The notes: a model not told the origin generated them from the letters alone. Shown: positions 35,461 through 45,267, counted from the first letter of the stretch. The stretch is DNA of 64,000 bases from Bacteroidales bacterium (GCA_029007435.1 JAQXHU010000079.1:1-64000), one strand, 5' to 3'. Made by a program: numbers and translations.

Positions 35461-38400
35461 TCAGAATGCAATTTTAACGTCAAAACCGAAAGTAGATACC
35501 GGTGGCATTCCACCATACTCAATTCCCTGCGCATTTCCTGAAGATACTGCGGACTCCGGATCAATTCCCTTAGGCGTGTTCTGATAAAGAATCGCAAGAT
35601 TGCGTCCTATGAGAGAAAGTTTCACTGAACTGAGAGGTGTATTCTTGAGCACCTTCCGCGGCAGACTGTAACCAATCGCCAGTTCACGGAGTTTAACATA
35701 GGAAGCATCAAAGACACATCTCTCATCCCAGGATCCATATCTGTATCTCGGATTTACATACATCTCGCACTTAGTTCCATCCTCAAAATAAGCATTCTCC
35801 CACTGGAAACCTCTTGTCGCTTTGTTTGTGCTCTCTCCGAGAATCACACTGCTTACGTAATAATCCTCTCTTCCAGCATATGTGTCAGCCACTACTCCGG
35901 CGGTAGTCGCCCTGTTCCAGGTTCCCGAATAGAGCACGCCTCCAACCTTGGCATCAATCTGGAAATTGACAGAAACTCCAAATATGTTGAAAGAGTTGAT
36001 GAAACTTCCTGTCCATTTAGGCTCCACACATCCCATATCCTGCATATTGTCAGACACAATAGGCTGCCCGTCGGAGTTCACCAGTCTGCGGCCAAGCTCA
36101 TCTCTCTTCCATACCCGGCCACGCATAATACCATAAGGGCGTCCTTCCTCCAGGTTAATTGTGACATTGGATGATGTCAGGATGTTCACAGTCGGGCTTT
36201 CATCAGACACTTTCTTCACAAGCGAGTTGTTCTTGGAATAGTTCAAAGTCATATTCCACTTGAAATTAGGCCGGCTCACAGGGTTGCCGGTAAGGATTAT
36301 CTCATAGCCCCTGTTGCGGATATGTCCGGTATTCATATAACGCTTGCTGTATCCGCTGGAAGTTGAAAGCGAGACACTTGTAATAAGGTCATATGAGTCT
36401 GACTGATACCAGGTGAAATCCACACCAAGCCTATTGTGAAGGAACTTGACTTCCGCTCCGGTCTCTACTGAGCGTGTCCGCTCCGGTTTAAGTTTAGGAT
36501 TGTTCAAAGTCGTGCTTATGCTCTGAAGCGGCTGGCCATTATAAAGACCTGAATATGAGAAAGTCTGGCCAGTACGGTAAGGGCTTGTATCCGCTCCGGC
36601 ATAAGCCAGGGATGCCCTGATTTTTCCAAAGGAGATAACGGACGGGTCGATATGGAATGCGTCACTGAACACGAAAGACGTTCCCACCGACGGATAGAAA
36701 TACGAGCAGTTGTCAACAGGCAGGGTGCTGGACCAGTCATTTCTGGCAGTGACGTCCACAAACAGCCAGTTCTTGAAGCCCAACGAAGCTGACGCATACA
36801 CGGAATTGATTCTTTTCTCAGTCAGGAGTTGGGAAACTGTCGGATACTCTCCCGAATTGGAAATATTCTTGAAACCGGCCACAAGTATGCTGTTCACCGA
36901 CTGGGTCAGCTTTTCAGAAGACCTCCTGTATGATCCTGCTCCAGCCAGGGCATTGAGGGAGAATGATTTCCATCGCTTGTCATATTGTACCAGCCCGGAG
37001 AATTCGAGCGCTGTGTAATTGTTGGTCCAGTTCGACATCGAGCCGTCAATATCACTTCTCGCTCCAAGGTTTGCAAACTCGGTTCCTGTCCAGGAATATG
37101 TGTCCAGGCCTATTTTGCCCACCACCTTCAGTTCCTTCAGAATCTTGAATTCCACATTCTCGGAAGCGGTCACGCGGTTACGGATGTCCTTGTTAGTATT
37201 CTCATAGATATTCCAGTACGGATTGTATCCCCTCTCACCTATCGGTATCATCTCATAGCCATTTTCATCCTTGTAATGTTTGAGAACAGGTATGGAGATG
37301 TCGCGCGGAAGTGTCACAAAGGCATATATCGGGTTCTTGTTGGAACCGTTCATATACTGACGGTTGTTGACCTCTTCTCTTGAGTATGTGATTTTCGTGT
37401 CAAAAGTGAGCCATTTGGCCGCTGTATTGAAGACCCTTGCCGACACTGTATTTTTTGCGGACTTGTTGATGCCGTGAACAACGCTGTTGCTGTTGACATT
37501 AGTAAACGACACCCTGTAATTGTTTTCCTTCGTTCCGCCTTCCACCACGAGAGAGTTGGACAATTTGTATGCAGTCGAATAAAAATCTTTGACATTCTCC
37601 GGATGAGCAGAATGTGTGGTCAGAGAGCCGTCGTGTCCATATATGGGCTGGTCCCAAAGCGGAGCGCCCCAGCTTCTGAGCTTGGCTCCGGCCTTCTGAT
37701 TGTAACCACTTAAATTTGGAAGTGTCTCATTGGTCCTGCTTCCATCTTGAGGAAGTGTATAAGTGCTGTTCTCAAGTTTGAAATTATTCTCTCCGGTTCC
37801 CCATCCATTCTGATACTCCAGGAACTGATTGATCCGCTCAAGCTGAATATTCCCATTATACGACACCTTGATACGATTCTGTGCATTCGCCTTTTTTGTA
37901 GTGACGAGCACCACTCCATTCGCGGCTCTGGATCCATAAAGAGCGGCAGCATTAGGGCCTTTCAGCACCTCAATACTTTCAATATCGTCAGGATTGATGT
38001 CCGCAGCCGGATTTCCCATATCAAGAGTACCGCTGCCGCCATCTATAGAGAAAGACTCATCACCCGGCTGGTTCTCTATCACCATACCGTCAATGACGAA
38101 TACCGGCATAGAGTTCTCCGTCAATGAACTGGTTCCCCTGATCACGATTCGGGACGTTCCGTTGCTGACACCGGAAGGAGTGATGGAGACGCCGGCGATT
38201 TTTCCAGACAGGCCGGCCACGAGGTCACCAGCTTTCATATCATCCATAAGCGCCGTGTTCACCGCCTGACGAGAATAATTGAGACTTTTAGCCTCCCTGG
38301 TCACACCAAGAGCGGTCACGACCACGGCATCCATCATCTCTGAAGAAGGATATAGCTTCACATTGTAAGTTGAACGTCCGTCAATTTTCACGACCTCCGT

Positions 38401-38649
38401 GTTGTATCCCAAAAAACTGATGGACAATTCTTTTGCATCGCCGGATATGTTCAATGTGAACTTTCCGTTGATATCTGTGGAGACACCGGTGATATTCTTT
38501 CCTCCGGCATCAACAGTCACGACAGAAGCTCCTGGCACTGGAGTTCCGTCACTGCCGTCAGTAATTGTTCCGCTTACACTCTTTGTCTGGGCGGATGCCA
38601 TTGCTGACAGCATAATCACACTCAATGCTATAATCAATAATCTTTTCAT
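35461..38649 (-). CDS. SusC/RagA-family TonB-dependent transporter
   Basis: A 1062-residue outer-membrane importer. After the signal peptide (to about 20) comes a carboxypeptidase-regulatory-like domain (SVSGTITDGSDGTPVPGASV), then the plug with VVVTALGVTREAKSLNYS, DIESIEVLKGPNAAALYGSR and ANGVVLVTTKK, then the 22-strand barrel ending in FGFDVKIAF, with the usual C-terminal aromatic. No N-terminal sigma-interacting STN domain is present, so it is a transporter only and not a transducer. It is preceded at 22 bases by the SusE-like lipoprotein and followed by susD. Import energy comes from TonB-ExbBD, not encoded here. Confidence 0.97.
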   Translation of the reverse strand: MKRLLIIALSVIMLSAMASAQTKSVSGTITDGSDGTPVPGASVVTVDAGGKNITGVSTDINGKFTLNISGDAKELSISFLGYNTEVVKIDGRSTYNVKLYPSSEMMDAVVVTALGVTREAKSLNYSRQAVNTALMDDMKAGDLVAGLSGKIAGVSITPSGVSNGTSRIVIRGTSSLTENSMPVFVIDGMVIENQPGDESFSIDGGSGTLDMGNPAADINPDDIESIEVLKGPNAAALYGSRAANGVVLVTTKKANAQNRIKVSYNGNIQLERINQFLEYQNGWGTGENNFKLENSTYTLPQDGSRTNETLPNLSGYNQKAGAKLRSWGAPLWDQPIYGHDGSLTTHSAHPENVKDFYSTAYKLSNSLVVEGGTKENNYRVSFTNVNSNSVVHGINKSAKNTVSARVFNTAAKWLTFDTKITYSREEVNNRQYMNGSNKNPIYAFVTLPRDISIPVLKHYKDENGYEMIPIGERGYNPYWNIYENTNKDIRNRVTASENVEFKILKELKVVGKIGLDTYSWTGTEFANLGARSDIDGSMSNWTNNYTALEFSGLVQYDKRWKSFSLNALAGAGSYRRSSEKLTQSVNSILVAGFKNISNSGEYPTVSQLLTEKRINSVYASASLGFKNWLFVDVTARNDWSSTLPVDNCSYFYPSVGTSFVFSDAFHIDPSVISFGKIRASLAYAGADTSPYRTGQTFSYSGLYNGQPLQSISTTLNNPKLKPERTRSVETGAEVKFLHNRLGVDFTWYQSDSYDLITSVSLSTSSGYSKRYMNTGHIRNRGYEIILTGNPVSRPNFKWNMTLNYSKNNSLVKKVSDESPTVNILTSSNVTINLEEGRPYGIMRGRVWKRDELGRRLVNSDGQPIVSDNMQDMGCVEPKWTGSFINSFNIFGVSVNFQIDAKVGGVLYSGTWNRATTAGVVADTYAGREDYYVSSVILGESTNKATRGFQWENAYFEDGTKCEMYVNPRYRYGSWDERCVFDASYVKLRELAIGYSLPRKVLKNTPLSSVKLSLIGRNLAILYQNTPKGIDPESAVSSGNAQGIEYGGMPPVSTFGFDVKIAF

Positions 38650-38671
38650 TGCGCAAGTGTTATCTATCTGG

Positions 38672-40096
38672 TTAATACTCTTCTGGGGCCTCTGTATAAT
38701 AGTCCAGAGAAAAACTGTTGGCTTTCAATTCCTGGGTTGTGGTCTCGAACCTGAAATAGCAATAATGATCACCCGAAAGATCATATACGAATGTATTCCC
38801 TGTCTTCTCAGCTTCCGGCATCTGAGTCCACTCATCCTTTGAACCGGCCTTTCCAAAGCACTTGAACTTATCCGTATCCTTGCCTGATGAGTGATTTATA
38901 TACAGGGTCTTGATGCCGTTCTCAAAAGGAGTCAGATTCTGAAAATAGCCTTTATATTTCGAGCTGACATAAAGCGTTGTCTTTCCTGAACTTGTCCTTG
39001 CATAGAGGTACTGGCTCTCCCATTGGAATCCGGCATATGTGAACTGGGTCGGGTCATTGCAGTCGGCCGAACTCTTGACCAGTCCAGCCTCGCTCATCGG
39101 AATCGGCTCCAGGAGCATATTCTCAAATGCTCTCGGACGCGCATATGTAAATGCGAGAGGTCCATCTGAAAGCGATGAGCCGTCCACCAGATCAAGAACG
39201 CAGGATACCATATATTTTCCATAATCCTTGCCGGACACCTCAGCTCTCGCGGTTCTGTCCGAGCATACACCATCCAGCACATTGAGAACATTGCCGGCTT
39301 TATCGCACAATGTGAAAGTGGCCTTCTCCACTGTCTTGTCCTCGCCATCATACACAGCCGAGAACTTAAGCGTGCCATCCATCATCTCAACAGGTGATAG
39401 TTTCAGATTTTCAGGCAAAGGAAGCAAGGAGAACTTGAACTCCTGGCTGGTGATTATTCCTCCACCGTAAATGCCAAGGACCAGTTTGACTGTATATAGG
39501 TCTTCCTTCCATTCATCGAGGAAGAAAATAGCGCGCGCAACTCCGTCAACACAGGATACCCCGGGGGCCTCATTCACAGCATTACCCTCAGAATCAACAA
39601 TTTCCAGAGATGACGACTGTATATATTCATCAGCGCCGGAATACTCAATCATCAAGATTTTTGAAGTCTTCGTTGTCGCTGTTTTAAGAATGAAATCCGA
39701 TGGTTCCGCAAGTGAGAACACTGCCGGTTCAGACGATTTGATGACATTGCCGCCTACAGTGGTGATTTCCATATTGTAATAATATGTGCCATCTTTCTCA
39801 AGGCCGGCAATTACGGCATCTGCCCGACCTCCGCTCCACTTGCAGTCAACATACTCAGGTGATGTCTCCTGCCCTTGTTTCCATACAAGAAAGCGCACAT
39901 TGTCAATGCCCGTATCATCCCCGTTGTAAACAGCTGAAAGAGCGATGCTTCCAGTCGACACATCAAGCCGGGCATCTTCCAGCACGACATACGATGGCAC
40001 TGTATAGGTCTTCTGACCGTCGTCATCGCATCCATAGCCCAACGCCATCACGGCAAACAATGCCGCGGCCAGGCGGATTAGTTTCAAACTTTTCAT
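38672..40096 (-). CDS. SusE/F-position surface lipoprotein
   Basis: A 474-residue lipoprotein; the ATG at 40096 is chosen over an in-frame TTG. The signal peptide ends ALGYGC (Cys22) followed by DDDGQ, an acidic stretch consistent with the Bacteroidota surface-export signal. Three fibronectin-like repeats follow (for example LEDARLDVSTGSIALSAVYN and LSPVEMMDGTLKFSAVYDGE). The last 130 residues (TQFTYAGFQWESQYLYARTS onwards) look like a jelly-roll domain, plausibly carbohydrate-binding. No catalytic motif is visible. Its place directly before susC, and not after susD, is the reverse of the classic Sus order. Confidence 0.75.
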   Translation of the reverse strand: MKSLKLIRLAAALFAVMALGYGCDDDGQKTYTVPSYVVLEDARLDVSTGSIALSAVYNGDDTGIDNVRFLVWKQGQETSPEYVDCKWSGGRADAVIAGLEKDGTYYYNMEITTVGGNVIKSSEPAVFSLAEPSDFILKTATTKTSKILMIEYSGADEYIQSSSLEIVDSEGNAVNEAPGVSCVDGVARAIFFLDEWKEDLYTVKLVLGIYGGGIITSQEFKFSLLPLPENLKLSPVEMMDGTLKFSAVYDGEDKTVEKATFTLCDKAGNVLNVLDGVCSDRTARAEVSGKDYGKYMVSCVLDLVDGSSLSDGPLAFTYARPRAFENMLLEPIPMSEAGLVKSSADCNDPTQFTYAGFQWESQYLYARTSSGKTTLYVSSKYKGYFQNLTPFENGIKTLYINHSSGKDTDKFKCFGKAGSKDEWTQMPEAEKTGNTFVYDLSGDHYCYFRFETTTQELKANSFSLDYYTEAPEEY

Positions 40097-40132
40097 ATGA
40101 ATCAAACTAGTTTAGTGTTAAAATTTCAGCTA

Positions 40133-40969
40133 TTATTCGAGACCTGTCATAGCGGCGAGGTCCTCAAGTGAAACATATTCCACAGAGGAAGATTTTCCAC
40201 CATCTGTCAGGGTCCATATTGCAAGACCTGAAACGCCTTTCCCCAACGGTCTGCCAACAGGGCCACAAGTGAACATTCTAATCCCTTCATATTCGGAATC
40301 TTTAGTACTGTGGAGATGGCCGGATATGACCGCCTTTACATTGTATTTTTTGAACAGCGCCCAATACTTATCCCTATTCGCCTGATTCTGGTTCGAATAG
40401 CTTTCCTCCTCATTGAACTCTTTTGTAAAGAAAGGATAATGCGTGAAAATATAGACAGCGGATGAAGAAGATGCTTTCTTCAGTTGCTTCGTAAGCCACT
40501 TGAACTGCTCATCTTCCTGATGATAGTTTCCTTCTTTAATCACGCAGGAGTTTATTCCGATGAATGTGCATCCGCTATACTGGAAAGAGAATCTGGCATA
40601 TCCATATTCGCTGACGTAACTTTCAATCCGCTTGTCAGTCGCCCCTTTCCCAAGATCGTGGTTCCCTGGAACAATCCAGACTGGAATATCATTGTCTACT
40701 CCTGACATTATCCGGCGGAACACTTTAATCTGTTTTTTGCTCTCGCCGGCATTGACCATATCTCCGGTGCATACAACAAATGCCGGCTTCAGTTTGTTGA
40801 TGGCCGCTACTGCAGCCTCAAGACTCGCGCTGTCTCTGGTGACTGATTGATTTTTCTCGTAAAACCCGAGTTGCGGATCGGAGATCTGGATAAAGGTACA
40901 AGCCTTTTCCTGACCGAAAATACAAGTTGCTGAAATGAAAAAGCAGCAGAATATGGACAGATATCTCAT
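40133..40969 (-). CDS. CPPED1-like metallophosphoesterase
   Basis: An exported calcineurin-like phosphatase of 278 residues. The signal peptide ends CIFGQ and is followed by FIQISDPQLGFYEKN, a first metal motif typical of the CPPED1/CSTP1 group. The remaining metal ligands are in VVCTGDMVNAG, VPGNHDLG, FTHYPFF and ISGHLHS. The motif set is complete. It is the first gene of the SusC/D operon (36 bases before the SusE-like gene) and the second metallophosphoesterase domain in this locus, related to but shorter than the C-terminal domain of the fusion protein on the other strand. Confidence 0.92.
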   Translation of the reverse strand: MRYLSIFCCFFISATCIFGQEKACTFIQISDPQLGFYEKNQSVTRDSASLEAAVAAINKLKPAFVVCTGDMVNAGESKKQIKVFRRIMSGVDNDIPVWIVPGNHDLGKGATDKRIESYVSEYGYARFSFQYSGCTFIGINSCVIKEGNYHQEDEQFKWLTKQLKKASSSSAVYIFTHYPFFTKEFNEEESYSNQNQANRDKYWALFKKYNVKAVISGHLHSTKDSEYEGIRMFTCGPVGRPLGKGVSGLAIWTLTDGGKSSSVEYVSLEDLAAMTGLE

Positions 40970-40989
40970 ATTTTTACGTTTTAATACGG

Positions 40990-40997
40990 CAAATATA
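40990..40997 (-). promoter_or_regulatory. -7 element for the SusC/D operon
   Basis: TATATTTG on the minus strand lies 21 bases before the metallophosphoesterase ATG, inside the 89-base gap after the regulator gene. No TTG is found at the expected distance, so an activator is probably needed. Confidence 0.5.
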
Positions 40998-41058
40998 AGA
41001 TAGCCACATTACAGAAACCATTAATCGGGGAATTAACGGCAGAAAATATCTTTTAAAA

Positions 41059-43587
41059 TCAGTTCTTGCGGATGAAGTCCTGGAAAGACAGGGCGAACGG
41101 CTCTCCCATCACGGCTTTATACTCCTCGGCGAAATTGGTGAAGACTTTCTGCGCACTTCCCAGACGTTTCATCTGTATGTAAGATTTACATTTGACACTG
41201 ACAGAGTCCTCGTCCAAAGAATCAAATGTCAGGATAAGATCGGCAATCCTGATACGCATATCAGGGGATGCACCTGCAGAATCCCTTAATACAGTCAGGA
41301 TATTGATTACGTCCTCAGTATATTTTGCCTTGAACGAATCCAGCCACTCGTATCTCATTTCCGGCAGGAGCTGGCCTCTCCCCGCTGACTGGAGGAAGTT
41401 CTCGACTTCCTCAGGGCTCGAAGAGCCCGGCCTGAATGTCCCTAACAATATGCTGAACCGTAACCAGTCACAAAGTCCGTCCTTGTCCGACAGGCACCAC
41501 TTACCGTGATTGCTGACCAGATCAATGTTCCCGACTTCGGCCAGGCAGGTCCGGATTTTCTTGAAGTTGACACCTCTGTTGTTGCTGAAACTTTCATTTG
41601 ACTTGTCATCCCACAATATTTCTTTCAGTTCCACATTGGATATGCCCCCTGATTTGTCTGAATAAAGTACAATCAAAGCGAGCAATTGTTTCATCAAAGG
41701 AGTGAAACTGCCGGAGATATCCTCGTTATTCCTGTTGACGACTTTGAACCCGCCTATAAGATATACTCCGGCCGACAAAGTCATCGCACTGCTGTCAGCA
41801 GATTGAGGGCACGATTCCCGGGAGGCTTCATCCGAACAGTCTTCTTGGGGCTCACGTTTCCTGGAAAACATATATATTCCTGCAACAATAAGAATGGCAG
41901 CTATTGACATACAGATTATCAGGAAAACAAGAAAAGGCGATTTCATCGCAGAGCCGGATGAAGATTTGCCAGAAATCATATCACATTCAGACCGAAGCAC
42001 AGGATTGTTGACTCTCAAAATCCTCACAATAAACTTGTCTGATTCCGCTCTCGAAGACATATATGCGAAAAAAGCATCTGACTCCTTTGACAGCATAAGG
42101 CCGGCATCGCTTTCAACATCAATGAAATCATATCTGAACTCATCCGCAAAACTCTCGAACGACCCATCCACAGCTGAAATTCTCCTCAACCTCAACGATG
42201 TCGGAAACACATTCGGATTATAAACCAGTGCCCAGAAGTATTGCCCGTCATCGCTTACCACCAAATCGCTGGCGGCGACACAGTTGTCTCCCGGCAATGA
42301 CCAGCAGTATTCAATATGATAATCCTCCAGACTCATAATCCGAAGATCACAATATATCTTGACTCCTAATTCCTGAGCGCCATTATCATTGCCTTTGCCG
42401 CCATAGATATACATACTGTTCCCGCAAATCCCGGTCGCTGCAAGATAGCGTGGCGGCATTTCCATCTCTTTTCTGACAAATTCTCCCGAAACAAGTCCAA
42501 GGACATCCACTTCGTTTGAGTATTTATGATAACCATATCCGAAAAGTTGCACGCAAGAAGTATCAACAGGATTGTACACATTGTTCGAATGGAGATATCT
42601 TGACACTTTGGTTCTGGAACTGGCGCGGGTCCAGACTCCGGAATCCGGAAGGAATTCACTTACGACAGGCAAAGCCTGTTCAAAATCCACATAAACCAAC
42701 CGGCCATCAGGAAGCGCATAGAAACTGTCAGTGCAATAATCAAGTTTGAGATAATCATCTCTTGCTGACCATTCCTCGCATCTTCCGGAGACCAGGTCAT
42801 ATCTGATTATTTTAGTCTTGGTTATAATGAAAAGCCGACAGTTCTTATGATCCGGGACAGTGAAAACCTTGGAATCAAACGTCAGCTCCCTTACCGTCTG
42901 CCAATGTCTGTTGAAGTCAGACAGCCAGACCGGATTCTCTGATGTCATTCTCACCTTACGGACCGATTCGAATTCATCAGCAGAAGACAGCGGCCAGGTG
43001 ACAGGCCTGCGCCCGTCAATCTTCAACGAGATATTTTTCACTGACATTGGAGCGACATCTGATGTTGAGAATTTGCCTTCGGACACCGCACCCCAATACA
43101 ACAAAGCGCTGTGATTCCTCTGTTTTGATGTCTTGGTGAATACAATCTCACCATTGACAACAACGGTCACTGACGATTTCTCTGAAGTTATCTTGATATT
43201 GATATTGTGCCATTCCCCAAGATCAGCATTCCCGCTGAAATTCACAGGTTTGAACTCGGCCTTACCTGTTGCCACCCCAATGTATGGGAGGCCGCTGTAA
43301 GGAGTGCTCAGAATCACATCAACACTTTCCTCCGCATCAATCACAGCACGGCAAATGTACCCGAATCTTTCTTTTTCATTATCTATTCTGACATCAAAAA
43401 ACAAGTCGCACGATTTAGTAAAAGTGATTCCATCTCCTGATGCTTCCGCAAGAGAAAGGGACGTACGTTTGTCCGGCCTTACCTCGTGCGACCGGAACAG
43501 CATACCAGTTTCTTCATACGAGAAGGCATTTTGCCAGACAAGGAAGAATATTGACACTAAAAATATGGTGCGGCTCAACTTTGTCAT
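41059..43587 (-). CDS. Membrane-spanning sensor-regulator: lectin-like domain, propeller, SARP-like DNA-binding domain
   Basis: An 842-residue one-component regulator. The ATG at 43587 starts a clean signal peptide or first helix (MTKLSRTIFLVSIFFLVW). Residues about 30-200 look like a concanavalin/LamG-type domain (WHNINIKITSEKSSVTVVVNG). Residues 220-540 have Kelch-like propeller repeats (AATGICGNSMYIYGGKGNDN). A single helix at about 549-571 precedes a cytoplasmic OmpR/SARP-type winged helix (about 605-690, ISGSFTPLMKQLLALIVLYS and FSNNRGVNFKKIRTCL). A bacterial-transcriptional-activator-like helical tail ends it. There is no kinase. It likely senses a glycan fragment in the periplasm and switches the adjacent SusC/D operon. 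Confidence 0.75.
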   Translation of the reverse strand: MTKLSRTIFLVSIFFLVWQNAFSYEETGMLFRSHEVRPDKRTSLSLAEASGDGITFTKSCDLFFDVRIDNEKERFGYICRAVIDAEESVDVILSTPYSGLPYIGVATGKAEFKPVNFSGNADLGEWHNINIKITSEKSSVTVVVNGEIVFTKTSKQRNHSALLYWGAVSEGKFSTSDVAPMSVKNISLKIDGRRPVTWPLSSADEFESVRKVRMTSENPVWLSDFNRHWQTVRELTFDSKVFTVPDHKNCRLFIITKTKIIRYDLVSGRCEEWSARDDYLKLDYCTDSFYALPDGRLVYVDFEQALPVVSEFLPDSGVWTRASSRTKVSRYLHSNNVYNPVDTSCVQLFGYGYHKYSNEVDVLGLVSGEFVRKEMEMPPRYLAATGICGNSMYIYGGKGNDNGAQELGVKIYCDLRIMSLEDYHIEYCWSLPGDNCVAASDLVVSDDGQYFWALVYNPNVFPTSLRLRRISAVDGSFESFADEFRYDFIDVESDAGLMLSKESDAFFAYMSSRAESDKFIVRILRVNNPVLRSECDMISGKSSSGSAMKSPFLVFLIICMSIAAILIVAGIYMFSRKREPQEDCSDEASRESCPQSADSSAMTLSAGVYLIGGFKVVNRNNEDISGSFTPLMKQLLALIVLYSDKSGGISNVELKEILWDDKSNESFSNNRGVNFKKIRTCLAEVGNIDLVSNHGKWCLSDKDGLCDWLRFSILLGTFRPGSSSPEEVENFLQSAGRGQLLPEMRYEWLDSFKAKYTEDVINILTVLRDSAGASPDMRIRIADLILTFDSLDEDSVSVKCKSYIQMKRLGSAQKVFTNFAEEYKAVMGEPFALSFQDFIRKN

Positions 43588-43924
43588 CAAGTAATATTCT
43601 TTTCTGCTAAAATATGAAAAATATTTCAATTAGCATAATCCGGAATACCGGGGCAAGAACACAACCAGAACCGGATGCAGCAAATAATCCGGAAAGACTC
43701 TATGCTTTCCAGACAACATACAATACCTGCTTGAACTTTTTCAAATATCGTCCTGCCGCCTTAACCGTTCCTTAACAAAAATATTAACATCAACAAGAAT
43801 AATAATTATTTCAGCTCAACGCATTGCGGATTCATAAATATCACTATCTTTGCGAGTGTGGAGAATTTGAGAATGGCCACACATACCTGCTTGAACAGAA
43901 TAATATCAAAACAATTTTACAGGT
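43588..43924. promoter_or_regulatory. Divergent intergenic region with + strand promoter
   Basis: A 337-base AT-rich gap between the sensor-regulator and the second histidine phosphatase. On the + strand TTG (43824-43826), 18 bases and TATCTTTG (43845-43852) form a promoter for the phosphatase, leaving a 70-base leader. On the minus strand no full consensus is seen. The repeated GAATAATAATTATTTC stretch (43796-43811) contains an AT palindrome that might bind a regulator. Nothing coding was found. Confidence 0.6.
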
Positions 43925-45211
43925 ATGAAAAAAGCAAAAGTTCTTTCTGCGATTCCCGCAATCTTCCTGGCATTTGTATCTCCTGCAGTCGCACAGGTCA
44001 CATTGAAGAAAATTTCAGACTGCCCCATCAGCGCAGCCGGAATTCACACGCCTTACACTTTTCCGGAGATAACTGACACTCCGTCACCGGCAGGTTTCTC
44101 CCCGGTATATATCAGCCATACAGGACGCCACGGCTCCAGATACAACACAAATGAAAAAGAACTCCAGTATATCTCCAGAACATTGGCAGAATGCGACAAG
44201 CAAGGTCTCTTGAACGAAAGAGGAAAAGAACTAAGGAGGCAGTTCGAAGTGCTTTACGATGCCAGCAGAGACAAATTCGGAGCACTCTCATCCAGAGGAG
44301 CAATGGAACACCAGCAAATCGCATCCAGGATGCACAACAGATATCCTGAAGTGTTTCATAATAGAAAATCAGTCACGGCGGCATCAAGCACATCGATAAG
44401 ATGCGTTCTCAGTATGGCCAATTTCGGCACATCTCTTGTCCGTTCCGATAACGCAATTGCAATCGATTATGCCGCAAACGATGAGACAAAAAAATATCTG
44501 ATGAAAAATACAGGCATCGGTGATATCGAGAAAAAGCGCAGAGAGATAGTGTCTCCCCTCAAAAAAGAGATGTTCAATCCTGACAGATTTTTCAATGCGA
44601 TATGCAACGACCAGTCCGCATTGAGAAAAATCATTGATGACAGACATCATTTCTGCAAAGACCTATATGTCGCTGGAGGAATCGAGCACTGTATAGATCT
44701 CGACAGCCAGATAGATTTATACAGCTTCTTCACTGACAAGGAGTTGTACACATTGGCAAAACTGGACTGCTATGATTTCTATGGTGACCATGCGGACAGC
44801 AGGGAATTCGGCAAGAAGAGAGTCGCAATGGCAGATGAGCTTGTGAAAGACATTATCTTCAAGGCTGACCGGGCTCTGGAGCCAGATTCACCGTATGCGG
44901 CCGATTTACGATTCACGCACGACTGGGTGGTAAGTCCGTTATTCGCAATGGTCGGAGTGGACGGTATGGACAAGCGGCTTCCTTTCACTTCTGTTGACAA
45001 ATATTGGATGACGTCTGACTACATCCCTATGGCTGCCAATATCCAGTTCATATTCTATTCGGACGGAAATTCCAGGAACACTTTGGTCAAAGTGCTTCTC
45101 AACGAGAAAGAGACACGGATACCGGCACTCAAACCTGTTTCAGGTCCTTATTACAGATGGTCCGACCTTAGAGCCTGGCTTGAGAAACGGATTCACCAGT
45201 TCTGCGACTGA
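43925..45211 (+). CDS. Histidine-type phosphatase
   Basis: An exported branch-2 histidine phosphatase of 428 residues. The signal peptide ends SPAVAQ. The active-site motifs are TGRHGSRYNTN (His69) and RFTHDW (His332-Asp333). It is clearly related to the N-terminal half of the 780-residue fusion: both share SRGAMEHQ/R..IA.RM....PEVF/PDVF, the N-IQFIFY/NLQFIFY segment and the SGPYYRWSDLR/SGPYYKWSDLR end. It lacks the metallophosphoesterase half and stops where the fusion partner begins. It is transcribed away from the sensor-regulator. The substrate is probably a phosphomonoester from the same glycan. Confidence 0.93.
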   Translation: MKKAKVLSAIPAIFLAFVSPAVAQVTLKKISDCPISAAGIHTPYTFPEITDTPSPAGFSPVYISHTGRHGSRYNTNEKELQYISRTLAECDKQGLLNERGKELRRQFEVLYDASRDKFGALSSRGAMEHQQIASRMHNRYPEVFHNRKSVTAASSTSIRCVLSMANFGTSLVRSDNAIAIDYAANDETKKYLMKNTGIGDIEKKRREIVSPLKKEMFNPDRFFNAICNDQSALRKIIDDRHHFCKDLYVAGGIEHCIDLDSQIDLYSFFTDKELYTLAKLDCYDFYGDHADSREFGKKRVAMADELVKDIIFKADRALEPDSPYAADLRFTHDWVVSPLFAMVGVDGMDKRLPFTSVDKYWMTSDYIPMAANIQFIFYSDGNSRNTLVKVLLNEKETRIPALKPVSGPYYRWSDLRAWLEKRIHQFCD

Positions 45212-45267
45212 TGCGCCGTGCCTGATTTCCGCATCACCTGTTCAGCCCCTTGATGTCCTCACGGATG

